DNA of 64,000 nucleotides from CAYPHA01 sp964410215 (GTDB taxonomy: Bacteria > Calditrichota > Calditrichia > Calditrichales > CAYPHA01), in assembly GCA_964410215.1 (NCBI GenBank), contig CAYPHA010000001.1:62001-126000 (forward strand), given 5' to 3'. The notes under the pieces were generated by a model that was not told the origin of the DNA, ran no database searches, and was given only the letters and a program-made list of their open reading frames with translations. The translations under genes and the position numbers were made by a program. This document shows positions 34,439-42,756 of this stretch, piece after piece (the stretch's first letter is position 1; each line of letters starts with the position of its first letter).

Positions 34439-37400
34439 ATGAGTCGAAAAATGGTAACGATAGATGGAAATGAAGCAGCAGCTTATGTTGCTCATAAAAT
34501 AAATGAGGTCATTGCCATCTATCCAATTACCCCATCATCCAATATGGGGGAATGGGCAGACGAGTATTCTGCCAAGGGACAAAAAAATATCTGGGGTACG
34601 ATTCCGAGTGTTACGGAAATGCAGAGTGAGGGAGGCGCTTCCGGTGCCGTTCACGGTGCATTGCAGACCGGTGCCCTGACCACAACATTTACTGCCTCGC
34701 AGGGTTTACTGCTGATGATTCCCAACATGTATAAAATTGCCGGTGAATTGACATCGACGGTTTTTCATGTGTCGGCCCGGACGGTTGCCACCCATGCATT
34801 ATCCATATTCGGTGATCACAGCGACGTTATGGCGGTACGGGAAACCGGATTCGGCCTGCTGTCGTCCTGCAGCATCCAGGAAATTATGGATTTTGCCCTA
34901 ATTTCCCAGGCTGCTTCACTGGAATCACGCATACCATTTGTTCATTTCTTCGATGGTTTCCGGTCATCACATGAAGTTCAGAAAATTGAACAGTTAGCCA
35001 TGGATGATATGCGCGCCATGATCGATGATGAACTGGTCATTGCCCACCGGCAGCGCGCCCTGTCACCGGACAGACCGGTACTGCGTGGAACCGCGCAGAA
35101 CCCGGATGTTTTCTTCCAGGCCCGGGAAACGGTCAATCCCTTTTATGAAAAAACACCTGAGATCGTTCAGAAAGCGATGGACAAATTTGCTTCTGTCGCA
35201 GGACGTCAGTATAAACTGTTTGATTATGTCGGGCATCCTGAAGCGGAACGCATCATTATCCTGATGGGTTCGGGTGCGGAAGCGGTTCATGAATTGGTTG
35301 AATATATGGTTGACAAGGGTGAAAAAGTCGGTATGATCAAGGTCCGGTTGTATCGTCCATTTTCAAAAAAACACCTTCTGGAAGCATTGCCCGAAACAAC
35401 CAAAAGCATTGCTGTTCTGGACAGGACCAAGGAACCCGGAGCAGCCGGCGAACCACTTTATATTGATATTCTGACATCACTCACGGAGAGCCTGTCTGAA
35501 GGGACGCTCCCGACGGACGGCATGCCTAAAGTTATCGGTGGTCGCTATGGCCTTTCTTCAAAAGAATTCACGCCGGCTATGGCGAAAGCGGTATTTGATG
35601 AACTGACCAGGGAAAAGTCCAGGAATCGCTTTACGGTCGGGATTAAAGATGATGTGACCAATTCGAGTCTGGATTATGATCCTGATTTTTCAACAGAAGG
35701 CAAAGATGTCGTGCGCGGTATGTTCTACGGACTTGGCGCAGACGGTACGGTTGGTGCGAATAAGAATTCGATAAAAATTATCGGTGAGGAGACGGAAAAT
35801 TTTGCCCAGGGTTATTTTGTCTACGATTCAAAGAAATCAGGCTCGATGACGATTTCCCATTTACGTTTCGGAAAACTGCCGATTCATTCGACCTACCTTA
35901 TAACAAAAGCGAATTTCGTTGCCTGTCATCAGTTTGTATTCATTGAAAAATATGACATGCTGGCAAATGCAGTTGAAGGGGCTACGTTCCTGCTGAACAG
36001 TCAGTATCCGAAAGACGAGGTCTGGGATAAACTGCCAAAACATGTACAGTCCCAGATTATCGAAAAGAAATTGAATTTCTATGTAATTGACGGTTACGAA
36101 GTGGCCAAGGAAACAGGAATGGGTCAGCGTATTAATACGATTATGCAAACCTGTTTCTTTGCAATCTCCGGTGTACTGCCTAAAGATGAAGCCATCGCCA
36201 AGATTAAAGAAACGATTCAAAAAACCTATGGTAAAAAGGGTGATGATATCGTCCGGATGAATTTTAACGCTGTTGACCAGACACTGGCCAACCTTTATAA
36301 AATCGATGTGCCGGATAAGGTTACCAGTAAAATTGAACGGCCGGCGGTCGTTTCTGATAAGGCACCTGATTTTGTTAAAAACGTGACCGCAATGATCATG
36401 TCTGGACACGGCGACCAGCTGCCGGTCAGTGCCATGCCCCAGGATGGTACCTTCCCGACTGCAACCACAAAATGGGAAAAACGCAACATTGCCCTTGAAA
36501 TACCGGTCTGGGATGAAGATATCTGTATTCAGTGCGGAAAATGTGCGATGGTCTGTCCTCACAGCGTCATTCGCATGAAAGCATACAGCGAGGATGAACT
36601 CAAAAATGCTCCGGAAACCTTTAAATCCGTAAAAGCAAGGGGTAAAGACTTTCCGGAAGGTACAATGTATACGTTGCAGGTCGCACCGGAAGATTGTACA
36701 AGCTGCGAGTTATGTGTTGAAGTCTGTCCGGTAAAAAATAAAGAAGTTGCCGGTAAAAAGGCTATCAATATGGCTACTCAGGAGCCGATTCGCGAAACGG
36801 AACGAAAAAACTGGGAATTTTTCCTGCAGATTCCGGAAATGGATCGCTCCTCGCTGCGTGTCAATACCGTGAAGGGATCACAGTTCCTCGAACCGCTGTT
36901 CGAATTCTCGGGAGCCTGCGGCGGATGCGGCGAAACACCGTATGTTAAGCTGACGTCACAGCTGTTCGGCGATCGCATGATCGTTGCCAATGCGACAGGC
37001 TGTTCCTCCATTTATGGTGGAAACCTGCCGACGACGCCATGGGCCAAGAATAAGGACGGCCGTGGCCCGGCATGGTCAAACTCTTTGTTTGAAGACAATG
37101 CGGAATTCGGCTTAGGTTTCCGGCTGACGATCGACAAGCAGAAGGAACAGGCCACGGAATTGCTTAATAAACTGAAGGATAAAATAGGACCTGACCTGGT
37201 AGAGGCTTTGATTAATGCCGACCAGCATGATGAAGCCGATATCTCGGAACAGCGCGAACGGGTTGAAAAACTGAACGCCAAAATCGAAAAGATGGAAGGC
37301 CAGGATGCGAAAATGCTCCGAAGCATTTCAGACTACCTGGTAAAGAAAAGTGTCTGGATTATGGGCGGTGACGGCTGGGCGTATGACATTGGTTATGGCG

Positions 37401-38005
37401 GTCTCGATCATGTGTTGGCTTCCGGGAAAAACGTAAATGTCCTGGTTCTGGATACGGAAGTGTATTCCAATACCGGCGGCCAGATGTCAAAGGCGACACC
37501 AATCGGCGCCATCGCTAAATTTGCCGCCGGAGGTAAACCAATCGGCAAAAAAGATCTCGGCATGCAGGCAATGGCCTATGGATCCGTTTACGTTGCCCAG
37601 ATAGCAATGGGGTCCAACGATACACATACCGTGAAGGCTATTCTGGAAGCGGAACGGTATGACGGCCCCTCCTTGATTATTGCCTACAGCCATTGTATCG
37701 CTCACGGCTATAACCTGAAATATGGTTTGCAACAGCAGAAACTTGCTGTTGAAACGGGCCACTGGCCGTTGTACCGGTTTAATCCGGAACTGGCTGCCCA
37801 GGGTAAAAATCCGTTACAACTGGATTCCAAACCGCCGTCAAAACCGATTGAAGAATACATCTACAATGAAACCCGCTTCAAAATGCTGACAAAATTTAAG
37901 CCGGAGGTTGCCAAGAGCCTGCTTATAAAGGCACAGAAACAAGTGGATGAACGGTGGCATAAATATGATAACCTTGCAAAAATTGGTTATGATGAACAGG
38001 AATAG
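34439..38005 (+). CDS. nifJ: Pyruvate:ferredoxin (flavodoxin) oxidoreductase, single-subunit type
   Basis: The enzyme oxidises pyruvate with CoA to acetyl-CoA and CO2 and reduces ferredoxin or flavodoxin. The 1188-aa length matches the homodimeric type. N-terminal pyrimidine-binding domain: AIYPITPSSNMGEWADEYSA. Transketolase-like part: FGDHSDVMAVRETGF. The gamma-like domain follows. A 2x[4Fe-4S] ferredoxin insert lies near residue 694 (CIQCGKCAMVCP) and 760 (CTSCELCVEVCP). The TPP domain shows GACGGCGETPYVKL, NATGCSSIYGGNLPTTPW and GGDGWAYDIGYGGLDH (near 976). A strong GAAGGAG precedes the ATG. It implies an anaerobic or low-oxygen metabolism; the companion dihydroorotate-dehydrogenase-like gene follows after a terminator. 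Confidence 0.97.
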   Translation: MSRKMVTIDGNEAAAYVAHKINEVIAIYPITPSSNMGEWADEYSAKGQKNIWGTIPSVTEMQSEGGASGAVHGALQTGALTTTFTASQGLLLMIPNMYKIAGELTSTVFHVSARTVATHALSIFGDHSDVMAVRETGFGLLSSCSIQEIMDFALISQAASLESRIPFVHFFDGFRSSHEVQKIEQLAMDDMRAMIDDELVIAHRQRALSPDRPVLRGTAQNPDVFFQARETVNPFYEKTPEIVQKAMDKFASVAGRQYKLFDYVGHPEAERIIILMGSGAEAVHELVEYMVDKGEKVGMIKVRLYRPFSKKHLLEALPETTKSIAVLDRTKEPGAAGEPLYIDILTSLTESLSEGTLPTDGMPKVIGGRYGLSSKEFTPAMAKAVFDELTREKSRNRFTVGIKDDVTNSSLDYDPDFSTEGKDVVRGMFYGLGADGTVGANKNSIKIIGEETENFAQGYFVYDSKKSGSMTISHLRFGKLPIHSTYLITKANFVACHQFVFIEKYDMLANAVEGATFLLNSQYPKDEVWDKLPKHVQSQIIEKKLNFYVIDGYEVAKETGMGQRINTIMQTCFFAISGVLPKDEAIAKIKETIQKTYGKKGDDIVRMNFNAVDQTLANLYKIDVPDKVTSKIERPAVVSDKAPDFVKNVTAMIMSGHGDQLPVSAMPQDGTFPTATTKWEKRNIALEIPVWDEDICIQCGKCAMVCPHSVIRMKAYSEDELKNAPETFKSVKARGKDFPEGTMYTLQVAPEDCTSCELCVEVCPVKNKEVAGKKAINMATQEPIRETERKNWEFFLQIPEMDRSSLRVNTVKGSQFLEPLFEFSGACGGCGETPYVKLTSQLFGDRMIVANATGCSSIYGGNLPTTPWAKNKDGRGPAWSNSLFEDNAEFGLGFRLTIDKQKEQATELLNKLKDKIGPDLVEALINADQHDEADISEQRERVEKLNAKIEKMEGQDAKMLRSISDYLVKKSVWIMGGDGWAYDIGYGGLDHVLASGKNVNVLVLDTEVYSNTGGQMSKATPIGAIAKFAAGGKPIGKKDLGMQAMAYGSVYVAQIAMGSNDTHTVKAILEAERYDGPSLIIAYSHCIAHGYNLKYGLQQQKLAVETGHWPLYRFNPELAAQGKNPLQLDSKPPSKPIEEYIYNETRFKMLTKFKPEVAKSLLIKAQKQVDERWHKYDNLAKIGYDEQE

Positions 38006-38019
38006 GCAGATAAAATAAT

Positions 38020-38056
38020 AAAACGGAACGGGAGGCATCGCGTCCTTCCGTTTTTT
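38020..38056 (+). terminator. Intrinsic terminator after nifJ
   Basis: AACGGAA (38022-38028) pairs with TTCCGTT, with an inner GGGA/TCC extension, and ends in six T (38051-38056). It separates nifJ from the next gene. Confidence 0.75.
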
Positions 38057-38079
38057 AAACTTAAATAGGGAAGGATGTT

Positions 38080-39072
38080 ATGGATCTAACCACATCATAT
38101 TTGGGTATGAAATTGAAGAACCCTTTGGTTCCATCGTCTTCTCCGCTTACCAACGAAGTAGATAATGTGAAAAAACTTGAGGATGCGGGCGCAGCCGCGG
38201 TTGTTATGCATTCTTTATTCGAGGAACAGATCGTTAAGGAAAGTCAGGCCCTCGATGCGTTTTTGACACAGGGTACGGAAAGTTATGCGGAAGCGATGAG
38301 TTATTTCCCGGAACCGGAAGAGTTCCATAATCTGGATGCTGAGGAATACCTGGAACAAATTGCAAAGATCAAGAAAGCTGTAGATATTCCCATAATCGGC
38401 AGTCTGAATGGTGTTTCCGCGGGCGGCTGGATGAAGTACGCACAGAAGATCGCTGATGCCGGCGCCGATGCCCTCGAGCTGAATGTTTATTTCATCCCTA
38501 CCGATCCGGCAATGACCGGTGAAGAAGTTGAAAAAATGTACCTTGATGATCTGAAAACAGTAAAAGAGGCAGTGAATATACCGGTTGCCATGAAACTGAA
38601 TCCGTATTTCAGCTCCTTTGCCAATATGGCAGCCCGTTTGGACGAAGCGGGTGCGGATGCACTGGTTCTGTTTAATCGTTTTTATCAACCGGATATTGAC
38701 CTGGAAACGATGGAAGTGGCTCCGAATCTACATTTCAGCTCCACTCACGAAATCCGTTTACCGTTGCGCTGGCTGGCCGTGCTTTACGGCAAGGTTAAAG
38801 CAAACCTGGCGGCAACGACAGGTGTGCATAAATGTGAAGATGTCGTCAAACTGATACTGGCCGGCGCCGATGTAACCATGATGACTTCCGCACTGCTCAA
38901 GCATGGTATCGGACGACTGGAAGAGATTCTGGCAGACCTGAAAAACTGGATGGAAGACAAGGAATATGAATCCATAAGCCAGATGAAGGGCAGTATGAGT
39001 TACAAGAATGTTGCCGAACCGGCGGCATTTACCCGTGCAAACTATATGAAAGTATTGCAGAGTATCAGATAA
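38080..39072 (+). CDS. Dihydroorotate dehydrogenase-like flavoprotein next to nifJ
   Basis: A 330-aa TIM-barrel flavoprotein of the dihydroorotate dehydrogenase/PreA superfamily. KLKNPLVPSSSPLTNEVDNV, ADALELNVYFIPTDP, VAMKLNPYFSSFANMA, LFNRFYQPDIDL and the phosphate loop ATTGVHKCEDVVKLILAGAD are visible. It lacks the full active-site serine/cysteine loop expected of true PyrD, and it sits directly after nifJ as in many Bacteroidota and other anaerobes. Its role in that context is not established; an FMN-dependent redox partner to pyruvate metabolism is a guess. The SD sequence is AGGGAAGG. Confidence 0.83.
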   Translation: MDLTTSYLGMKLKNPLVPSSSPLTNEVDNVKKLEDAGAAAVVMHSLFEEQIVKESQALDAFLTQGTESYAEAMSYFPEPEEFHNLDAEEYLEQIAKIKKAVDIPIIGSLNGVSAGGWMKYAQKIADAGADALELNVYFIPTDPAMTGEEVEKMYLDDLKTVKEAVNIPVAMKLNPYFSSFANMAARLDEAGADALVLFNRFYQPDIDLETMEVAPNLHFSSTHEIRLPLRWLAVLYGKVKANLAATTGVHKCEDVVKLILAGADVTMMTSALLKHGIGRLEEILADLKNWMEDKEYESISQMKGSMSYKNVAEPAAFTRANYMKVLQSIR

Positions 39073-39093
39073 CTTTTCTGTTTGCGTATACAG

Positions 39094-39124
39094 GGCGAAT
39101 CCACAGTGGATTCGCCTTTTTTTT
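39094..39124 (+). terminator. Intrinsic terminator before the patatin gene
   Basis: GGCGAATCC (39094-39102), loop ACAGT and GGATTCGCC (39108-39116) with a run of eight T (39117-39124). It ends the preceding gene and lies 11 bp before the patatin ATG. Confidence 0.88.
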
Positions 39125-39135
39125 GGGAGAATGAT

Positions 39136-40113
39136 ATGCAGGGTAGCGGAATCGGGTTAGCCCTGGGAAGCGGTGGTGCCCGCGGCCTTGCACATATCGG
39201 TGTATTAAAGGTTCTGGAAAAGAACGATATTCCTGTGTGTTGCATTGCCGGTACCAGCATCGGTGCGCTGATCGGCGGGTTGTATGCCTCGGGAATGGCC
39301 GTTGAACAGATGGAAGAAATCGCCTGTGATACGGACTGGCTGGATGTCGCCCGCATATTCGTGCCTAAATTTCAACCCGGTGCCATTCTGGGCGGAAAAT
39401 ATATTCGTGATTTTATAACAGCACTGGTCGGTGACACCGAGTTCAGGGACCTGAAAATCCCCTTTTCCGCAATTGCGACCGATATCATGAAGGGCGATGA
39501 AATCATCATCACTAAAGGTTCACTTGCACAGGCTATACTGGCAAGTACGGCATTGCCCGGAATCTTTTCCCCGGTGGAATCCGAAAGCCGGTCCCTTCTT
39601 GTGGATGGAGGACTTAAAAATCCTCTGCCTGTCGATGTAGTAAAAACCATGAACGCGGGTTTTGTCATTGGCGTGAATGTCACAACCCCGAGAGACCTGA
39701 ATGTTAAGAAACAAAAAGTAAAAAGTGCTGAACGTATTCGTTTCTCCGCTTTTGCCGGTACACCGAAGATATTGAAGGAACGGCTGAATGAGTACCTCAG
39801 CCGGGGCGAAACGATGATCAATGAACGCTTTCCTTTTTCATCGTTTATGAAGGACCGTCAAAAAACGGATAAACGTATTCCATCCCTTATGAACACCATC
39901 GGTCAGTCCATTATCATCATGCAGAACCAGATACTCAGATTAAAAATGGAAAGCGATAAACCGGATATTCTACTTGAGCCGGATGTCAGTGATTTTCAAT
40001 GGTTTGACTTCAATGAGGCCGGTAACATAATCAGGCAGGGTGAACGTATCATCGAAGAGTATATTCCTCAACTGCTTCGCATACGGGATATGTTACAATC
40101 GCGTTCTCTCTGA
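39136..40113 (+). CDS. Patatin-like phospholipase (RssA/NTE type)
   Basis: A 325-aa lipid acyl hydrolase of the patatin family. The oxyanion loop is GSGGARGLAHIGVL. The nucleophile is Ser41 in GTSIG, and the dyad partner is Asp157 in VDGGLKNPLPVD. The length and layout match RssA/YchK. I chose the ATG at 39136 because it has GGGAGA before it; a longer reading frame would run through the terminator stem. The C-terminal part (residues 200 onward) is helical and contains QNQILRLKME, possibly a coiled coil. A membrane phospholipase or lipid-remodelling role is inferred. Confidence 0.88.
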   Translation: MQGSGIGLALGSGGARGLAHIGVLKVLEKNDIPVCCIAGTSIGALIGGLYASGMAVEQMEEIACDTDWLDVARIFVPKFQPGAILGGKYIRDFITALVGDTEFRDLKIPFSAIATDIMKGDEIIITKGSLAQAILASTALPGIFSPVESESRSLLVDGGLKNPLPVDVVKTMNAGFVIGVNVTTPRDLNVKKQKVKSAERIRFSAFAGTPKILKERLNEYLSRGETMINERFPFSSFMKDRQKTDKRIPSLMNTIGQSIIIMQNQILRLKMESDKPDILLEPDVSDFQWFDFNEAGNIIRQGERIIEEYIPQLLRIRDMLQSRSL

Positions 40114-40178
40114 TAGATTTATTTGAAAAATAGTCGAATTACCGTATTTTGTTGAAAACTAAGAAGGGGGATAGACGA

Positions 40179-41069
40179 ATGAAACGACGTACCTTCATAA
40201 CAACAGCGGCCATGGGGAGTGTTTTTTCCATGTCGCTTCCCGGCAGGTTATTTTCTGCAGATACGTATCCCGATGTGGTCCGTGTGGACAACGGGGAACC
40301 GGAACAGCTTCTCGATTCGGCGATGGATGCCCTGGGTGGGATGTCACGTTTTATAAAAAGCGGCGAAACGGTCGTCGTGAAACCCAATATCGGCTGGGAC
40401 CGTGCACCGGAATTCGCGGCAACGACCAATCCGGACCTTGTAGCGGCCATCGTCAGGGCCTGTAAAACAGCCGGTGCTAAAAACGTAAAAGTACTGGACC
40501 GGACCTGCAATAATCCACGTCGCTGTTACCGCAACACGAAAATCCAGGAAATGGCCGAAAAGGCCGGTGCTGATGTGGTCCAGGTGCGTGATACGCGATA
40601 TAAAACCATTCCTGTTAACGGTAAACTGATATCAGAATGGCCGATCTATGAAGATTATCTGGAAGCGGACAAAGTGATCAATGTACCTATCGCTAAACAC
40701 CATTCATTAAGCCGTGTAACCCTTGGTCTCAAAAATCTGATGGGTGTTATGGGAGGCAACCGCGGGGACATTCATAATAAATTTTCAACCAAACTCAATG
40801 ATATTAACCGGCACATCCTGCCAAGCCTGACAATCATCGATGCCTATCGCATATTAACGGATAACGGGCCAAGCGGCGGCAATCTGGCTCATGTGGAAAC
40901 ACCGCGAACCCTGATTGCAAGCAACTGTACCGTTGCCGCAGATTACAGCGCCCTCGATCTGTTTAACCTGAAACTGCATCAGGTCGATCATCTGCGCTAT
41001 GCTGCTGAGAACGGACTGGGCCTGTTTGATCTGAATAAACTGAATGTCAAACGTATAACGCTATCCTGA
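40179..41069 (+). CDS. DUF362 protein with a twin-arginine signal
   Basis: A 296-aa protein of the DUF362 family, which has no agreed function; members often carry iron-sulfur clusters or sit with ferredoxins. The N-terminus MKRRTFITTAAMGSVFSMSL has the RRxF twin-arginine motif, so export by TatC in folded form is predicted. Family blocks are VVKPNIGWDRAPEFAATTNP, NVPIAKHHSLSRVTLGLKN and LMGVMGG, with DYSALDLF near the end. It lacks its own ferredoxin domain. The following gene, 4 bp away, encodes a membrane ferredoxin fusion, which may deliver or accept its electrons. The GGGGG before the ATG supports the start. Confidence 0.8.
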   Translation: MKRRTFITTAAMGSVFSMSLPGRLFSADTYPDVVRVDNGEPEQLLDSAMDALGGMSRFIKSGETVVVKPNIGWDRAPEFAATTNPDLVAAIVRACKTAGAKNVKVLDRTCNNPRRCYRNTKIQEMAEKAGADVVQVRDTRYKTIPVNGKLISEWPIYEDYLEADKVINVPIAKHHSLSRVTLGLKNLMGVMGGNRGDIHNKFSTKLNDINRHILPSLTIIDAYRILTDNGPSGGNLAHVETPRTLIASNCTVAADYSALDLFNLKLHQVDHLRYAAENGLGLFDLNKLNVKRITLS

Positions 41070-41073
41070 TCCG

Positions 41074-42654
41074 ATGACATCACGAATCCGACGCATCGTC
41101 CAGCTTTTACTTTTTTCTTTTTTCCTTTTTCTTTTTCTCTGGGCGCGATATCCTTATGAAGGCAATTTCCCGGCTGATATCGGATTGCGCTTCAGTCCAT
41201 TGATACCCCTGTTTGATTTTATCGATCAGCAGAGGGTGACACTGGTTTTTTTACCTGGCCTGATCATCCTGTTACTTACGCCATTCCTGGGACGTTTTTT
41301 CTGTGGCTGGATCTGCCCGCTGGGAACAAGTATCGATATCAGCAGCCGTTTCGTCCGTTCACCCTCGAACCGGATCTCTGGTAAATGGCATCGCTTACGC
41401 TATCTCAAATTTGTGATTCTCTTTAGTCTGATTATTCTGGCTGTATTTTCCGTGCACCTCTGGGGTTATCTGGATCCGCTTTCGATCTTTAACCGGGCCC
41501 TCACAGCGTTTGTATATCCGCTGGCCACCCTGTTTACAGAAAACATACTGCTCGGAATAACAAAGCTGCCTCTGATGGAGGATCCGGCCTTTTGGATGTA
41601 TGATCAGTATAAAGAAGTGATCATGCCGGAACAGCAGGCCCACTACCAGCAGGTCTTCTGGATTGCCGTGTTGTTTATCGGAATCCTGGCGATGGAAAAG
41701 CTGTCCCGGCGATTCTGGTGCCGCTATCTGTGCCCGGCCGGTGCCTGGCTGGGATTTCTTTCACAATTTCGTTTTTATGAACGACTCGTCGGTCCGAGCT
41801 GCACCGGGTGCAATAAGTGTCATAATGAATGTAAAATGAATGCTATCCCGGAGGATGTCGCCAAAACGGATAAAGTGGAATGCATCGAATGCTTTAACTG
41901 CAGTGCGGAATGTCCTCCAAAAGCGAAATCCATTACTTACCGCTGGAGATGGAAACCCTACCATACGCCCATTGATTATGATCGCAGACGTTTCATTCAG
42001 ACCGGAGTGGCCAGCCTGACGACCCTGGGACTGCTGCAGATCGGCCTGGCTAACAGGGATAAACAGGCGAAGATGATCCGCCCTCCCGGTTCGCTTTCTG
42101 AAGATGAATTCCGTGACCGCTGTATCCGCTGTCTGGAATGTGTTCGGATCTGTGAATCCAACGGGGGATGCCTGCAACCGGATTCCATCCATACCAGTCT
42201 GGAAGAGCTCTGGCTGCCCATTGCCATGATGCGGGACGGATATTGTGAGTATAATTGCAACCTGTGTGGACTCATCTGCCCGACAGACGCTATTCTTCCT
42301 CTTGAACTGGCGGAGAAACAGACATCACCGATGGGTCTGGCGTATTTCAATAAAAACCTGTGCATTCCTTATGCGCAGAATGAAGACTGTATTGTCTGTG
42401 AAGAACATTGTCCCACTCCGGAAAAGGCTATCCGTTTTGATACCAAAGAAGTCGTCCTTGAGGACGGTATGACAAGGATGGTTAAATATCCCTATGTCGA
42501 TAAGACATTATGCATTGGATGTGGTATCTGTGAAAACAAATGCCCGCTTGCAGGGGAATCCGGTATCTTTGTTGTTAGAGAGAATGAGCAGCGCTATAAA
42601 AAAGACGGTTCCCCTGTAAGCGTATCCTCCGGTTCAGATAGTTACGGATACTAA
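41074..42654 (+). CDS. NapH-NapG-like membrane polyferredoxin fusion
   Basis: A 526-aa protein combining two modules. Residues 1-240 have four to five membrane helices with the NapH/MauN hallmarks FFCGWICPLG (near 75) and CRYLCPAGA (near 215). Two [4Fe-4S] motifs follow (CTGCNKCHNEC near 243 and CIECFNCSAEC near 270). Near residue 304 is DRRRFIQTGVAS, an internal twin-arginine-like segment before a hydrophobic stretch. A NapG/MauM-like ferredoxin module with four more cysteine motifs follows (CIRCLECVRIC, CNLCGLIC, CIVCEEHC, CIGCGICENKC). The fused arrangement suggests quinol- or ferredoxin-linked electron transfer across the membrane. It overlaps no gene but is 4 bp after the DUF362 gene and is probably its redox partner. 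Confidence 0.8.
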   Translation: MTSRIRRIVQLLLFSFFLFLFLWARYPYEGNFPADIGLRFSPLIPLFDFIDQQRVTLVFLPGLIILLLTPFLGRFFCGWICPLGTSIDISSRFVRSPSNRISGKWHRLRYLKFVILFSLIILAVFSVHLWGYLDPLSIFNRALTAFVYPLATLFTENILLGITKLPLMEDPAFWMYDQYKEVIMPEQQAHYQQVFWIAVLFIGILAMEKLSRRFWCRYLCPAGAWLGFLSQFRFYERLVGPSCTGCNKCHNECKMNAIPEDVAKTDKVECIECFNCSAECPPKAKSITYRWRWKPYHTPIDYDRRRFIQTGVASLTTLGLLQIGLANRDKQAKMIRPPGSLSEDEFRDRCIRCLECVRICESNGGCLQPDSIHTSLEELWLPIAMMRDGYCEYNCNLCGLICPTDAILPLELAEKQTSPMGLAYFNKNLCIPYAQNEDCIVCEEHCPTPEKAIRFDTKEVVLEDGMTRMVKYPYVDKTLCIGCGICENKCPLAGESGIFVVRENEQRYKKDGSPVSVSSGSDSYGY

Positions 42655-42731
42655 AGATTTAGTTCCCAAAACCAAATCCAACCTTCATCTCCAAGCAGGT
42701 CAATTCCAGCAGTAACGGATCAAGTTTAACA

Positions 42732-42751
42732 GATCGGCCATATGGCCAATC
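42732..42751. repeat. Near-perfect 20-bp palindrome between convergent genes
   Basis: GATCGGCCATATGGCCAATC has a perfect GGCCATATGGCC core (42736-42747) and 9 of 10 arm pairs. It lies in the 102-bp gap between the polyferredoxin gene and gatD. It has no T-run, so it is a weak terminator candidate; a protein-binding site is also possible. Confidence 0.5.
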
Positions 42752-42756
42752 GTGGT

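Noticed and set aside
39082..39135. Longer N-terminus for the patatin
   Set aside because: It would translate through a strong terminator stem, while a good SD sits before the ATG at 39136.
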